NCBI RefSeq assembly: GCF_030315915.2
Contig: NZ_CP135990.1
Location: forward strand, 3,658,001-3,722,000
DNA: 64,000 nt
Direction: 5' to 3'
From: Providencia zhijiangensis
Lineage (GTDB): Bacteria > Pseudomonadota > Gammaproteobacteria > Enterobacterales > Enterobacteriaceae
Shown here piece by piece: positions 53,133-61,142 of the stretch. Under the pieces are notes generated by a model that saw only the letters and a program-made list of their open reading frames with translations, searched no databases and was not told the DNA's origin. How positions within the stretch are numbered: position 1 is the stretch's first letter; the number at the start of each line of letters is the position of its first letter. Position numbers and translations under genes: made by a program.

Positions 53133-54287
53133 ATGTCATCAAAATTTTTACCATTCTCTTTTCCAGAATTAGGTCAAGAAGAAATCGATGAAGTTGTAGA
53201 TTCACTAAAAAGTGGTTGGATAACTACTGGTCCCAAAGCAAAACAGTTTGAGCAAGACTTCGCTGAATATCTTGGTGATAATGTACATGCAATCGCAATA
53301 AATTCAGCTACTGCGGGTTTACACCTTGCCTTAGAAGCAATTGGTATTGGCCCTGGAGATGAAGTTATTGTCCCTACATATACATTTACTACAACTGCAG
53401 AAGTGGTTCGCTATTTAGGTGCAGATCCGGTATTTATCGACTCGTGCGAAGATACCCTTAATATGGATCCTGAAGCATTCAAGCAAGCAATTACCAATAA
53501 AACCAAAGCAGTTATTCCTGTCCATTTTGCAGGTCTAGCCTGTAATATGAGCGAAATAATAGCAATCGCACGTAAAAATAATATTAAAGTTATTGAAGAT
53601 GCAGCGCACTCTTTCCCAACTATCTATAATGGTAAATATATTGGTACATTAGATACAGATGCTACTGTATTCAGCTTTTATGCAAATAAAACAATGACTA
53701 CGGCTGAAGGTGGAATGTTGGTATCTCATAACGTAGATATTATTAATCGAGCGAAAGTTATGAGACTTCACGGTATAAGCCGAGATGCTTTTGATCGTTA
53801 TCAATCAAAAACACCAGCTTGGTTTTATGAAGTCATTGAGCCTGGTTTTAAATATAATATGCCTGATATTTCAGCGGCAATTGGTATACATCAATTGAAA
53901 AAAATAAATATATTCCAAGCTAAACGCGAAGCTATGGCTGAAATTTATTTTAATGAATTAAAAGAGTTACCTATTATATTACCAGAAAAAGCGCCTGATA
54001 ATGACCAACATGCATGGCATTTGTTCACCATTCGACTAGATGATTCTGTTAAAATTTCTCGAGATGACTTCATTCTGGAGATGTCAAAGCGAGATATTGG
54101 GTGCTCTGTACACTTTATCCCATTACATCGCCATCCAGTTTGGAAGGAAAAGTATAATCTGAAAGCAGAAAATTTCCCTATTGCAGAGAAAGCATTCAAT
54201 AAGATAGTTTCAATCCCTTTATACACCGCAATGACTCAAGATGATCAATATAGAGTCATCAATGCAATTAAAGAGATTCTGAATTAA
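53133..54287 (+). CDS. DegT/DnrJ/EryC1/StrS aminotransferase (PglE-like)
   Basis: PLP enzyme of 384 residues that aminates a 4-keto nucleotide sugar. The PLP Lys is K186 in SFYANKTMTTAEGG, with VIEDAAHSFPTIYNGKYIG upstream and the N-terminal KSGWITTGPKAKQFE typical of the family. The neighbouring 4,6-dehydratase makes UDP-4-keto-6-deoxy-GlcNAc, so the product is probably UDP-4-amino-4,6-dideoxy-GlcNAc (QuiNAc4N, the bacillosamine precursor) or its C4 epimer. No acetyltransferase for the 4-amino group is seen in the locus. Confidence 0.88.
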   Translation: MSSKFLPFSFPELGQEEIDEVVDSLKSGWITTGPKAKQFEQDFAEYLGDNVHAIAINSATAGLHLALEAIGIGPGDEVIVPTYTFTTTAEVVRYLGADPVFIDSCEDTLNMDPEAFKQAITNKTKAVIPVHFAGLACNMSEIIAIARKNNIKVIEDAAHSFPTIYNGKYIGTLDTDATVFSFYANKTMTTAEGGMLVSHNVDIINRAKVMRLHGISRDAFDRYQSKTPAWFYEVIEPGFKYNMPDISAAIGIHQLKKINIFQAKREAMAEIYFNELKELPIILPEKAPDNDQHAWHLFTIRLDDSVKISRDDFILEMSKRDIGCSVHFIPLHRHPVWKEKYNLKAENFPIAEKAFNKIVSIPLYTAMTQDDQYRVINAIKEILN

Positions 54288-54709
54288 TGAAAATAATCTA
54301 TTTTACTACAAAAAGATTATTAGATATTTTAGCCTCAGTTTTGGGGCTAATTATATTATCACCACTTTTTTTATTTATTGCTCTATGGATAAAAAAAGAT
54401 TCAATTGGTCCTATATTTTTTAGACAAGAACGAGTAGGCCTTCATGGAAAAACATTTTTCATACATAAATTCAGAAGTATGAGAGTAGATACTGAAAAAG
54501 TAAGCCAACTCACTATTGGAAATGATGAAAGAATTACTCGTTCAGGGAAATTTATCCGTAAATACAAGCTTGATGAACTCGCACAACTTATCGATGTTTT
54601 GTATGGTGATATGAGCCTTGTGGGACCTCGACCTGAAGTACCTAAATACATGGAACAATACCCCATTGAAACAAGAAAAATAATTTTATCCATTAAACCT
54701 GGAATTACT

Positions 54710-54718
54710 GACTTAGCA
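54710..54718 (+). repeat. IS10 target site duplication, left copy
   Basis: GACTTAGCA lies immediately outside the left end of IS10 and is repeated exactly at 56048-56056. It fits the IS10 hot-spot consensus NGCTNAGCN with one mismatch. Confidence 0.97.
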
Positions 54719-54763
54719 CTGATGAATCCCCTAATGATTTTGGTAAAAATCATTAAGTTAAGG

Positions 54764-54833
54764 TGGATACACATCTTGTCATATGATCAAATGGTTTCGC
54801 GAAAAATCAATAATCAGACAACAAGATGTGCGA
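54764..54833 (-). ncRNA. RNA-OUT antisense regulator of IS10 transposase
   Basis: On the minus strand the sequence beginning TCGCACATCTTGTTGTCTGA and ending in the complementary GACAAGATGTG stem is the RNA-OUT region of IS10. Its 5' end overlaps the transposase start codon, and it pairs with the 5' end of the transposase mRNA (RNA-IN) to block translation. The 3' boundary is approximate. Confidence 0.75.
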
Positions 54834-56034
54834 ACTCGATATTTTACACGACTCTCTTTACCAATTCTGCCCCGAATTACACTTAAAACGACTCAACAGC
54901 TTAACGTTGGCTTGCCACGCATTACTTGACTGTAAAACTCTCACTCTTACCGAACTTGGCCGTAACCTGCCAACCAAAGCGAGAACAAAACATAACATCA
55001 AACGAATCGACCGATTGTTAGGTAATCGTCACCTCCACAAAGAGCGACTCGCTGTATACCGTTGGCATGCTAGCTTTATCTGTTCGGGCAATACGATGCC
55101 CATTGTACTTGTTGACTGGTCTGATATTCGTGAGCAAAAACGACTTATGGTATTGCGAGCTTCAGTCGCACTACACGGTCGTTCTGTTACTCTTTATGAG
55201 AAAGCGTTCCCGCTTTCAGAGCAATGTTCAAAGAAAGCTCATGACCAATTTCTAGCCGACCTTGCGAGCATTCTACCGAGTAACACCACACCGCTCATTG
55301 TCAGTGATGCTGGCTTTAAAGTGCCATGGTATAAATCCGTTGAGAAGCTGGGTTGGTACTGGTTAAGTCGAGTAAGAGGAAAAGTACAATATGCAGACCT
55401 AGGAGCGGAAAACTGGAAACCTATCAGCAACTTACATGATATGTCATCTAGTCACTCAAAGACTTTAGGCTATAAGAGGCTGACTAAAAGCAATCCAATC
55501 TCATGCCAAATTCTATTGTATAAATCTCGCTCTAAAGGCCGAAAAAATCAGCGCTCGACACGGACTCATTGTCACCACCCGTCACCTAAAATCTACTCAG
55601 CGTCGGCAAAGGAGCCATGGGTTCTAGCAACTAACTTACCTGTTGAAATTCGAACACCCAAACAACTTGTTAATATCTATTCGAAGCGAATGCAGATTGA
55701 AGAAACCTTCCGAGACTTGAAAAGTCCTGCCTACGGACTAGGCCTACGCCATAGCCGAACGAGCAGCTCAGAGCGTTTTGATATCATGCTGCTAATCGCC
55801 CTGATGCTTCAACTAACATGTTGGCTTGCGGGCGTTCATGCTCAGAAACAAGGTTGGGACAAGCACTTCCAGGCTAACACAGTCAGAAATCGAAACGTAC
55901 TCTCAACAGTTCGCTTAGGCATGGAAGTTTTGCGGCATTCTGGCTACACAATAACAAGGGAAGACTTACTCGTGGCTGCAACCCTACTAGCTCAAAATTT
56001 ATTCACACATGGTTACGCTTTGGGGAAATTATGA
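54826..56034 (+). CDS. IS10-Right transposase
   Basis: DDE transposase of 402 residues, the full length of Tn10/IS10R transposase. The catalytic triad Asp97 (VLVDWSD), Asp161 (IVSDAGF) and Glu292 (MQIEETF) is present at the published numbering. The gene reads without frameshift or stop, so the element is probably still active. Its base composition is higher in GC than the surrounding O-antigen genes. Confidence 0.98.
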   Translation: MCELDILHDSLYQFCPELHLKRLNSLTLACHALLDCKTLTLTELGRNLPTKARTKHNIKRIDRLLGNRHLHKERLAVYRWHASFICSGNTMPIVLVDWSDIREQKRLMVLRASVALHGRSVTLYEKAFPLSEQCSKKAHDQFLADLASILPSNTTPLIVSDAGFKVPWYKSVEKLGWYWLSRVRGKVQYADLGAENWKPISNLHDMSSSHSKTLGYKRLTKSNPISCQILLYKSRSKGRKNQRSTRTHCHHPSPKIYSASAKEPWVLATNLPVEIRTPKQLVNIYSKRMQIEETFRDLKSPAYGLGLRHSRTSSSERFDIMLLIALMLQLTCWLAGVHAQKQGWDKHFQANTVRNRNVLSTVRLGMEVLRHSGYTITREDLLVAATLLAQNLFTHGYALGKL

Positions 56035-56047
56035 GGGGATCTCTCAG

Positions 56048-56056
56048 GACTTAGCA
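56048..56056 (+). repeat. IS10 target site duplication, right copy
   Basis: Second copy of GACTTAGCA, directly after the right end of IS10. The reading frame of the split gene resumes after it. Confidence 0.97.
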
Positions 56057-56246
56057 TCAATTGCTATGATAAATGAGAATGATATCTTAGCCAAATATGC
56101 AGATCCTCACCAAGCATACATTGACGTCATCATGCCTATTAAAGCTAGCTATTATCTAGACTATGCTAAGAAAAACTCCATATTTTTAGATATTAAAATT
56201 ATTCTTTTAACCATATTGAAAATATTTAAAAGTTAAAATTACCATC

Positions 56247-58109
56247 ATGACAATAAAAAAATTAACACCTAATAGACTTGTAAAATCAATTATCTTAATG
56301 CTCTTTGACATTGCTATAATTTATTTTTCATATTGGGCTGCATTCTGGTTAAGACTGGATAGAGAAACTCCTATTACTAGCTATAGTCACTGGTTAATAA
56401 TTACCATTATTGCATGTATCTCTATTTTATTCTTTATTCGCATTGGTTTTTATCGCGCCGTAATACGATATGTTAATATAAGCATATTACGATGGGCTAT
56501 TGTTGGAGCTTTCGCGTCTTCATTTTTATTAATTATATTATCTTGGTATCATCAAGCTTTCTTACCAAGAACTGTTCCAATACTTTACTTTTTTCTTCTA
56601 GCTGTATTATTAGCAGGCTCACGTATTTTCTATCGTAATTTTCTTCATCATTTCAAGAACAAAGGAATTCCTGTTATTATCTATGGTGCCGGTGAAACAG
56701 GACGCCAATTAGTTCCTATCTTAAAAGAGCATAGAGAATTAAATCCAGTTTGCTATATAGATGATGCTCCTATAAAGAAAAAACACATTATTCAAGGGAT
56801 TAAAGTTCATTCCATTGATGATATTGAGAAATTAATTTCTAGATATCATGTCAAAAAAATATTACTTGCTATGCCTAGAATTAATCCGCATAGAAAAAAA
56901 GAAATTTTACAAAGACTCGAAGAATCTAATTGCGAGATCCTCAGCACTCCTGATTTTAATGATATCGTAAATGGTGTAGCTAAACTTAGTTCACTAAAGC
57001 GTGTATCTATTACAGATTTGCTCGGTAGAAAGCAAGTATCCCCTATTCCAGAGTTATTAGAAAAAAATATTCTTGAGAAGAATATATTAATAACAGGTGC
57101 TGGTGGTTCCATTGGTTCTGAGCTTTGCAGGAAGATTAAGTCACAGAGCCCTAACTTAATGGTTCTTTATGAGATGTCTGAGTTCGCTTTATATTCCATA
57201 CATAAAGAATTATCCGCTATTGTTAATACAAATACAGTTATCATTCCTATTTTGGGTGATGTTAAAAACAAAAGTAAAATAATCCAACTAATTTCAAAGT
57301 ATAACATTAATACAATTTATCATGCGGCTGCATATAAACACGTTCCTTTAGTCGAATACAATATTATTGAAGGAATTAAAAATAATATCTTCGGTACATT
57401 ATCTGTAGCTGAAGCTGCAAATGAGTGTAATGTTGAGAAATTCGTTTTAATCTCAACTGATAAAGCGGTACGTCCTACAAATATCATGGGAGCAACAAAA
57501 CGTTTTGCAGAGCTAATACTGCAAGCTCTTGCAGATCGAGGATCAAATACTCAATATTCAATGGTTAGGTTTGGTAATGTTTTAGGCTCTTCAGGTTCAG
57601 TTGTTCCTTTATTTGAAAAACAAATTGCTAATGGTGGCCCTATTACATTAACCCATAAAAATATCACGCGATATTTTATGACTATACCGGAAGCTGCATC
57701 ATTAGTTATCCAAGCAGGTGCCATGGGTAAAAATGGTGATGTTTTTGTTCTTGATATGGGCGAGCCTGTAAGAATATTTGATTTAGCAACAAAAATGGTA
57801 AAACTTTCTGGTCTGACTTTAAAAGACGAATTACACCAAGATGGTGATATTGAAATTAAGGTTACAGGGCTACGACCTGGTGAAAAACTTTATGAAGAAC
57901 TTTTAATTACAGACAATATATTAAAGACAACTCATCCATTAATTATGAGTGCAAATGAAAAATACCTCGTATGGGAAGAGTTAGAAAAAATAATCAGCGA
58001 GTTACAATTAAATTGCCAATCAAATAATTTATCAGCTCTTAGAGATTTATTGATAGCATCTCCTTTAGATTTTACACCTAAAGATGAGATATGTGATTTC
58101 TTAAAATAG
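56247..58109 (+). CDS. Membrane-bound UDP-GlcNAc 4,6-dehydratase (PglF/WbpM-like)
   Basis: A 620-residue inner-membrane nucleotide-sugar dehydratase. Four N-terminal spans (about 15-110) precede a small Rossmann domain (VIIYGAGETGRQLVPIL, about 145). From about residue 278 comes the SDR catalytic domain (ILITGAGGSIGSELCRKI) with STDKAVRPTNIMGATKR in place of the usual YxxxK and RFGNVLGSSGSVVPLF. It should make UDP-4-keto-6-deoxy-GlcNAc for the aminotransferase encoded at 53133. With the broken PglC-like gene this forms a PglE/C/F-like module. Confidence 0.93.
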   Translation: MTIKKLTPNRLVKSIILMLFDIAIIYFSYWAAFWLRLDRETPITSYSHWLIITIIACISILFFIRIGFYRAVIRYVNISILRWAIVGAFASSFLLIILSWYHQAFLPRTVPILYFFLLAVLLAGSRIFYRNFLHHFKNKGIPVIIYGAGETGRQLVPILKEHRELNPVCYIDDAPIKKKHIIQGIKVHSIDDIEKLISRYHVKKILLAMPRINPHRKKEILQRLEESNCEILSTPDFNDIVNGVAKLSSLKRVSITDLLGRKQVSPIPELLEKNILEKNILITGAGGSIGSELCRKIKSQSPNLMVLYEMSEFALYSIHKELSAIVNTNTVIIPILGDVKNKSKIIQLISKYNINTIYHAAAYKHVPLVEYNIIEGIKNNIFGTLSVAEAANECNVEKFVLISTDKAVRPTNIMGATKRFAELILQALADRGSNTQYSMVRFGNVLGSSGSVVPLFEKQIANGGPITLTHKNITRYFMTIPEAASLVIQAGAMGKNGDVFVLDMGEPVRIFDLATKMVKLSGLTLKDELHQDGDIEIKVTGLRPGEKLYEELLITDNILKTTHPLIMSANEKYLVWEELEKIISELQLNCQSNNLSALRDLLIASPLDFTPKDEICDFLK

Positions 58110-58144
58110 ATACTGTACTGATAGCCAAATATCAAGGTAAATAA

Positions 58145-59170
58145 ATGAGCAACAATTATGTATTAGTCACTGGCGGTCTTGGCTATATCGGCAGCCATAC
58201 CTGTGTGCAAATGATCCAACAAGGTATTCAGCCGATTATTTTAGATAATCTTCATAATGCCAACCTTGAAGTGCTTAATCGCATTGAAACTATCACGGGA
58301 ACTAAACCGACGTTTTATCAAGGTGATGTGCGCGACAAAAGCATTTTGGACACCATTTTTGCTCAGCATTCCATTAGCTCGGTGATCCACTTTGCGGGCT
58401 TAAAAGCAGTAGGTGAATCTGTTGAAAAACCGATTGAATACTATGATGTGAATGTGAATGGCACTTTGGTTTTAGTGCAAAGCATGCGTCAGGCGGGTGT
58501 TAAAAGCTTAATTTTTAGCTCCTCTGCGACAGTGTATGGTGAACCTGAACATACCCCGTTAACTGAAGAATCCTCTGTCGGAAATACCAATAGCCCATAT
58601 GGCACGAGCAAATATATGGTTGAGCGTATTTTAACTGACCTCAGTATCTCTGATAGCGAATGGTCAATTTCCTTACTACGCTACTTCAACCCAGTTGGTG
58701 CACATAATTCCGGATTGATGGGTGAAGACCCGAATGGTATTCCAAATAACCTGACCCCGTTTATTGCACAAGTGGCTGTCGGTCGCCGTAAAGAACTCGC
58801 TGTATTCGGCGGGGACTATGCCACCAAAGACGGTACAGGCGTCCGCGATTATATCCATGTGATGGACTTAGCTGATGGGCATATTGCTGCGTTAAATCAC
58901 ATGAACAAAGGCTCAGGGCTTTATATCTATAATCTGGGTACAGGTACCGGAACCAGCGTGCTGGAAGTGATCGCTGCTTTTGAAAAAGCCGTTGGCAAGC
59001 CAATCCCTTATAAGATTGCTGAACGTCGTGCAGGAGATATTGCTGAATATTGGTCAACTCCAGCAAAAGCAGAGCGCGAGCTTGGTTGGAAAGCCAAATA
59101 TAACATTCAGGATATGGCCGATGATGTATGGCGCTGGCAATCTATGAATCCTAACGGTTATCAAAGCTAA
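58145..59170 (+). CDS. galE: UDP-glucose 4-epimerase
   Basis: Interconverts UDP-Glc/UDP-Gal and possibly UDP-GlcNAc/UDP-GalNAc. The 341 residues include VTGGLGYIGSHTCVQM, SSSATVYGEPEHTPL, catalytic YGTSK and LRYFNPVGAH. Composition is chromosomal. It is the last gene before a strong terminator, so it closes the first O-antigen transcription unit and supplies galacto-configured donors. Confidence 0.96.
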   Translation: MSNNYVLVTGGLGYIGSHTCVQMIQQGIQPIILDNLHNANLEVLNRIETITGTKPTFYQGDVRDKSILDTIFAQHSISSVIHFAGLKAVGESVEKPIEYYDVNVNGTLVLVQSMRQAGVKSLIFSSSATVYGEPEHTPLTEESSVGNTNSPYGTSKYMVERILTDLSISDSEWSISLLRYFNPVGAHNSGLMGEDPNGIPNNLTPFIAQVAVGRRKELAVFGGDYATKDGTGVRDYIHVMDLADGHIAALNHMNKGSGLYIYNLGTGTGTSVLEVIAAFEKAVGKPIPYKIAERRAGDIAEYWSTPAKAERELGWKAKYNIQDMADDVWRWQSMNPNGYQS

Positions 59171-59196
59171 ATCATTCTTTATATAGCATCAATTAG

Positions 59197-59220
59197 GCGA
59201 GCCACCGGCTCGCTTTTTTA
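59197..59220 (+). terminator. Terminator after galE
   Basis: Perfect stem GCGAGCC / GGCTCGC with loop ACC and a run of seven T. It separates the sugar-assembly genes from wza-wzb-wzc unless RfaH-modified polymerase reads through. Confidence 0.92.
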
Positions 59221-59493
59221 TTTTTTACATCCTCAAACTCTATTCTCACCGCACTATTAACCTACTCACTCCCTGACTCGCTCTCTACCCCTATAGCCCC
59301 CTTCTATCATTCACAAAACATTCCCCACATCAATATCATTTTTTGTTTTATTATATTTTAATATAACATCGATTTTTGGATGAATTATTTGGTTTTTTAT
59401 TTAAAACTAAACTATTATCCCGCACAAACTTTGTATTGCGTAACTTCGATTGCTAAAAATTACCATTATCCATCCTGATGTAGGGCTATTATC
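59221..59493. other. Promoter region of wza-wzb-wzc
   Basis: About 270 T-rich bases between the galE terminator and wza (the gene-free gap from galE is 323 bases). It should hold a promoter for the export genes. I see no ops element or RcsAB box. Confidence 0.5.
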
Positions 59494-60642
59494 ATGTTCA
59501 GTAAATTCCTCATGACTATCACAATGAGCATCCTCGTTTCTGGATGCCATCTCACCCCGGGAACCTATATTTCCACATCAGGAAAAAGGGTTATTGATAC
59601 TGGTAAGCAAGATATCAACCAACTTGTGGATATTTACCCTATCTCCCCTAAGCTGCTAAGTGAAATGCAGGTTGCCCCTGTAATCGCCAAATCTAATTCC
59701 CAGCTTGAAGCGCAGCTAGCCGGTTATGACTACCGTGTTGGCGTGGGTGATGTGCTGGCGATTACCGTATGGAATCACCCTGAACTCACTATTCCTGCGG
59801 GCGCCTATCGCAGCGCTGCGGATTCAGGAAACTGGGTTCACGCGGATGGCACCATTTATTATCCCTATATTGGAAAAGTCCCCGTTCTCGGTAAAACAAT
59901 AAGTGAAATCAGGAGATTGGTCAGCACCCGACTGGCCGCCTACCTTGAAGCACCACAAATCGATGTTAGCATTGCTGCCTTTCGCTCACAAAAAATCTAT
60001 GTGTCTGGCGAAATTGCCAAACCAGGTTCCTTGCCCATCACCAATGTCCCTCTCACTATTTTGGAAGCCTTTAATACCGCAGGCGGGTTAACCCAAAAGG
60101 CGGACTGGGATAATGTGATCCTCACCCGCGGGGGGAAAGAGATAAAAATCTCGCTGCAATCGTTAATCCAATACGGCGATTTAACCCAAAACTACTTAAT
60201 GCTATCCGGCGATGTTCTCTATGTTCCCCGTAATGATGCGCAAAAGGTCTTTGTGATGGGGGAAGTTGGGCAGCCATCAACATTGACTATCGACCGTGCA
60301 GGCATGAGCATCACTGAAGCGCTAAGTAAAACCAATGGACTCAGCCAAACTACCGCAAGTGCGACAGGGATTTTTGTCATCCGCTCAACGCATAAACCCG
60401 TACCAATGGTCGGTTCTGAAGACGAACAATCCCCCGCCAAAATGGCAGCAATTTATCAGCTTGACCTCTCCGATGCGACGTCACTCGTGATGGGAACTGA
60501 ATTTAAATTACAACCTTATGACCTTGTTTATGTGACAGCCGCGCCCGTTGTTCGGTGGAACCGTTTAATCACCCAATTGCTGCCAACCATCGCCTCATAC
60601 AACCAGCTTGCCGAAGGGACTAAGCGTATTTATGCATGGTAA
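59494..60642 (+). CDS. wza: Polysaccharide export outer-membrane lipoprotein Wza
   Basis: Octameric outer-membrane translocon for surface polysaccharide. The 382-residue protein has a lipoprotein signal (MSILVSGC, Cys18). It then has the polysaccharide export domain (YDYRVGVGDVLAITVWNHPELT), SLBB repeats (KIYVSGEIAKPGSLPITNVPLTILEA and KVFVMGEVGQPSTLTIDRAGMSITEA) and a C-terminal amphipathic helix ending RIYAW that forms the pore. wzb starts 22 bases after its stop. Confidence 0.95.
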   Translation: MFSKFLMTITMSILVSGCHLTPGTYISTSGKRVIDTGKQDINQLVDIYPISPKLLSEMQVAPVIAKSNSQLEAQLAGYDYRVGVGDVLAITVWNHPELTIPAGAYRSAADSGNWVHADGTIYYPYIGKVPVLGKTISEIRRLVSTRLAAYLEAPQIDVSIAAFRSQKIYVSGEIAKPGSLPITNVPLTILEAFNTAGGLTQKADWDNVILTRGGKEIKISLQSLIQYGDLTQNYLMLSGDVLYVPRNDAQKVFVMGEVGQPSTLTIDRAGMSITEALSKTNGLSQTTASATGIFVIRSTHKPVPMVGSEDEQSPAKMAAIYQLDLSDATSLVMGTEFKLQPYDLVYVTAAPVVRWNRLITQLLPTIASYNQLAEGTKRIYAW

Positions 60643-60664
60643 TTTTATTTTTAATCAAATGCTT

Positions 60665-61093
60665 ATGTTCAATAATATTCTTATCGTGTGCATGGGAAAC
60701 ATCTGCAGGTCACCCACCGCAGAGCGTTTAATGCAAGGGCTTTTCCCCCAAAAAAAGATCCACTCCGCAGGCCTGATTGCACAGGAAAATCAACCTGTTG
60801 ATGCTCAAGCTCGCCATATAGCAAACAACCATCACCTCTCTTTGGAGGAAAATCGTTCTCGTCGTTTGAGCGAGCATTTATGCCAGATGGCAGACTTGAT
60901 CCTCGTAATGGAAAACGACCATACCCAAAAACTTTATCGGCAGTTTCCGCAAACCCGAGGCAAAGTCATGCTATTTGGTGAATGGCTAGATAAAACCGAA
61001 ATCCCCGATCCTTATAAACATAGCGAAGAGATGTTTGAGCATGTTTATCAGCTTATGGAAAAAGCAGCTGGCTCATGGCAAGGAAAGATTTAG
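60665..61093 (+). CDS. wzb: Low-molecular-weight protein tyrosine phosphatase Wzb
   Basis: Cytoplasmic phosphatase of 142 residues that removes phosphates from the Wzc tyrosine cluster. The P-loop is CMGNICRS (nucleophile Cys9, Arg15), and the acid loop is EIPDPYKHSEEMF. MFNNILIVCMGN is the family N terminus, so the ATG at 60665 is chosen. Earlier in-frame starts lie inside or next to the wza stop. The ribosome site is weak, suggesting coupling to wza. Confidence 0.93.
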   Translation: MFNNILIVCMGNICRSPTAERLMQGLFPQKKIHSAGLIAQENQPVDAQARHIANNHHLSLEENRSRRLSEHLCQMADLILVMENDHTQKLYRQFPQTRGKVMLFGEWLDKTEIPDPYKHSEEMFEHVYQLMEKAAGSWQGKI

Positions 61094-61142
61094 CCTCTAT
61101 TTGAGCTTATTTAAAAACTAACCCTATGAACCAATTATTTAT

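Larger units (their letters stand above)
54719..56047 (+). mobile_element. IS10-Right (IS4 family), complete, 1329 bp
   Basis: The element starts with the outside end CTGATGAATCCCCTAATGAT and finishes with the inverted inside end (reverse complement CTGAGAGATCCCCTCATAAT). It is exactly 1329 bases, the known IS10 length. It carries an intact transposase gene and the antisense RNA-OUT region, and GATC sites lie at the inside end and near the transposase promoter, where Dam methylation acts. A perfect 9-bp duplication flanks it. No Tn10 resistance genes are attached, so it moved as a single IS. Confidence 0.98.
54287..56236 (+). pseudogene. Initiating phosphoglycosyl transferase (PglC-like), split by IS10
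   Basis: The 5' part (54287-54718, 144 codons) and the 3' part (56057-56236) join in frame when the IS10 and one target copy are removed, giving a 203-residue protein. It has one re-entrant N-terminal membrane helix (LLDILASVLGLIILSPLFLF), FFRQERVGLHGKTFFIHKFRSM, the catalytic Asp-Glu pair in YKLDELAQLIDVL and GDMSLVGPRPEVP. This is the short, PglC-type sugar-phosphate transferase. It would load the first sugar phosphate, probably QuiNAc4N or its relative, on undecaprenyl phosphate. The insertion after residue 144 removes the C terminus, so the product is likely inactive or altered. Confidence 0.92.
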
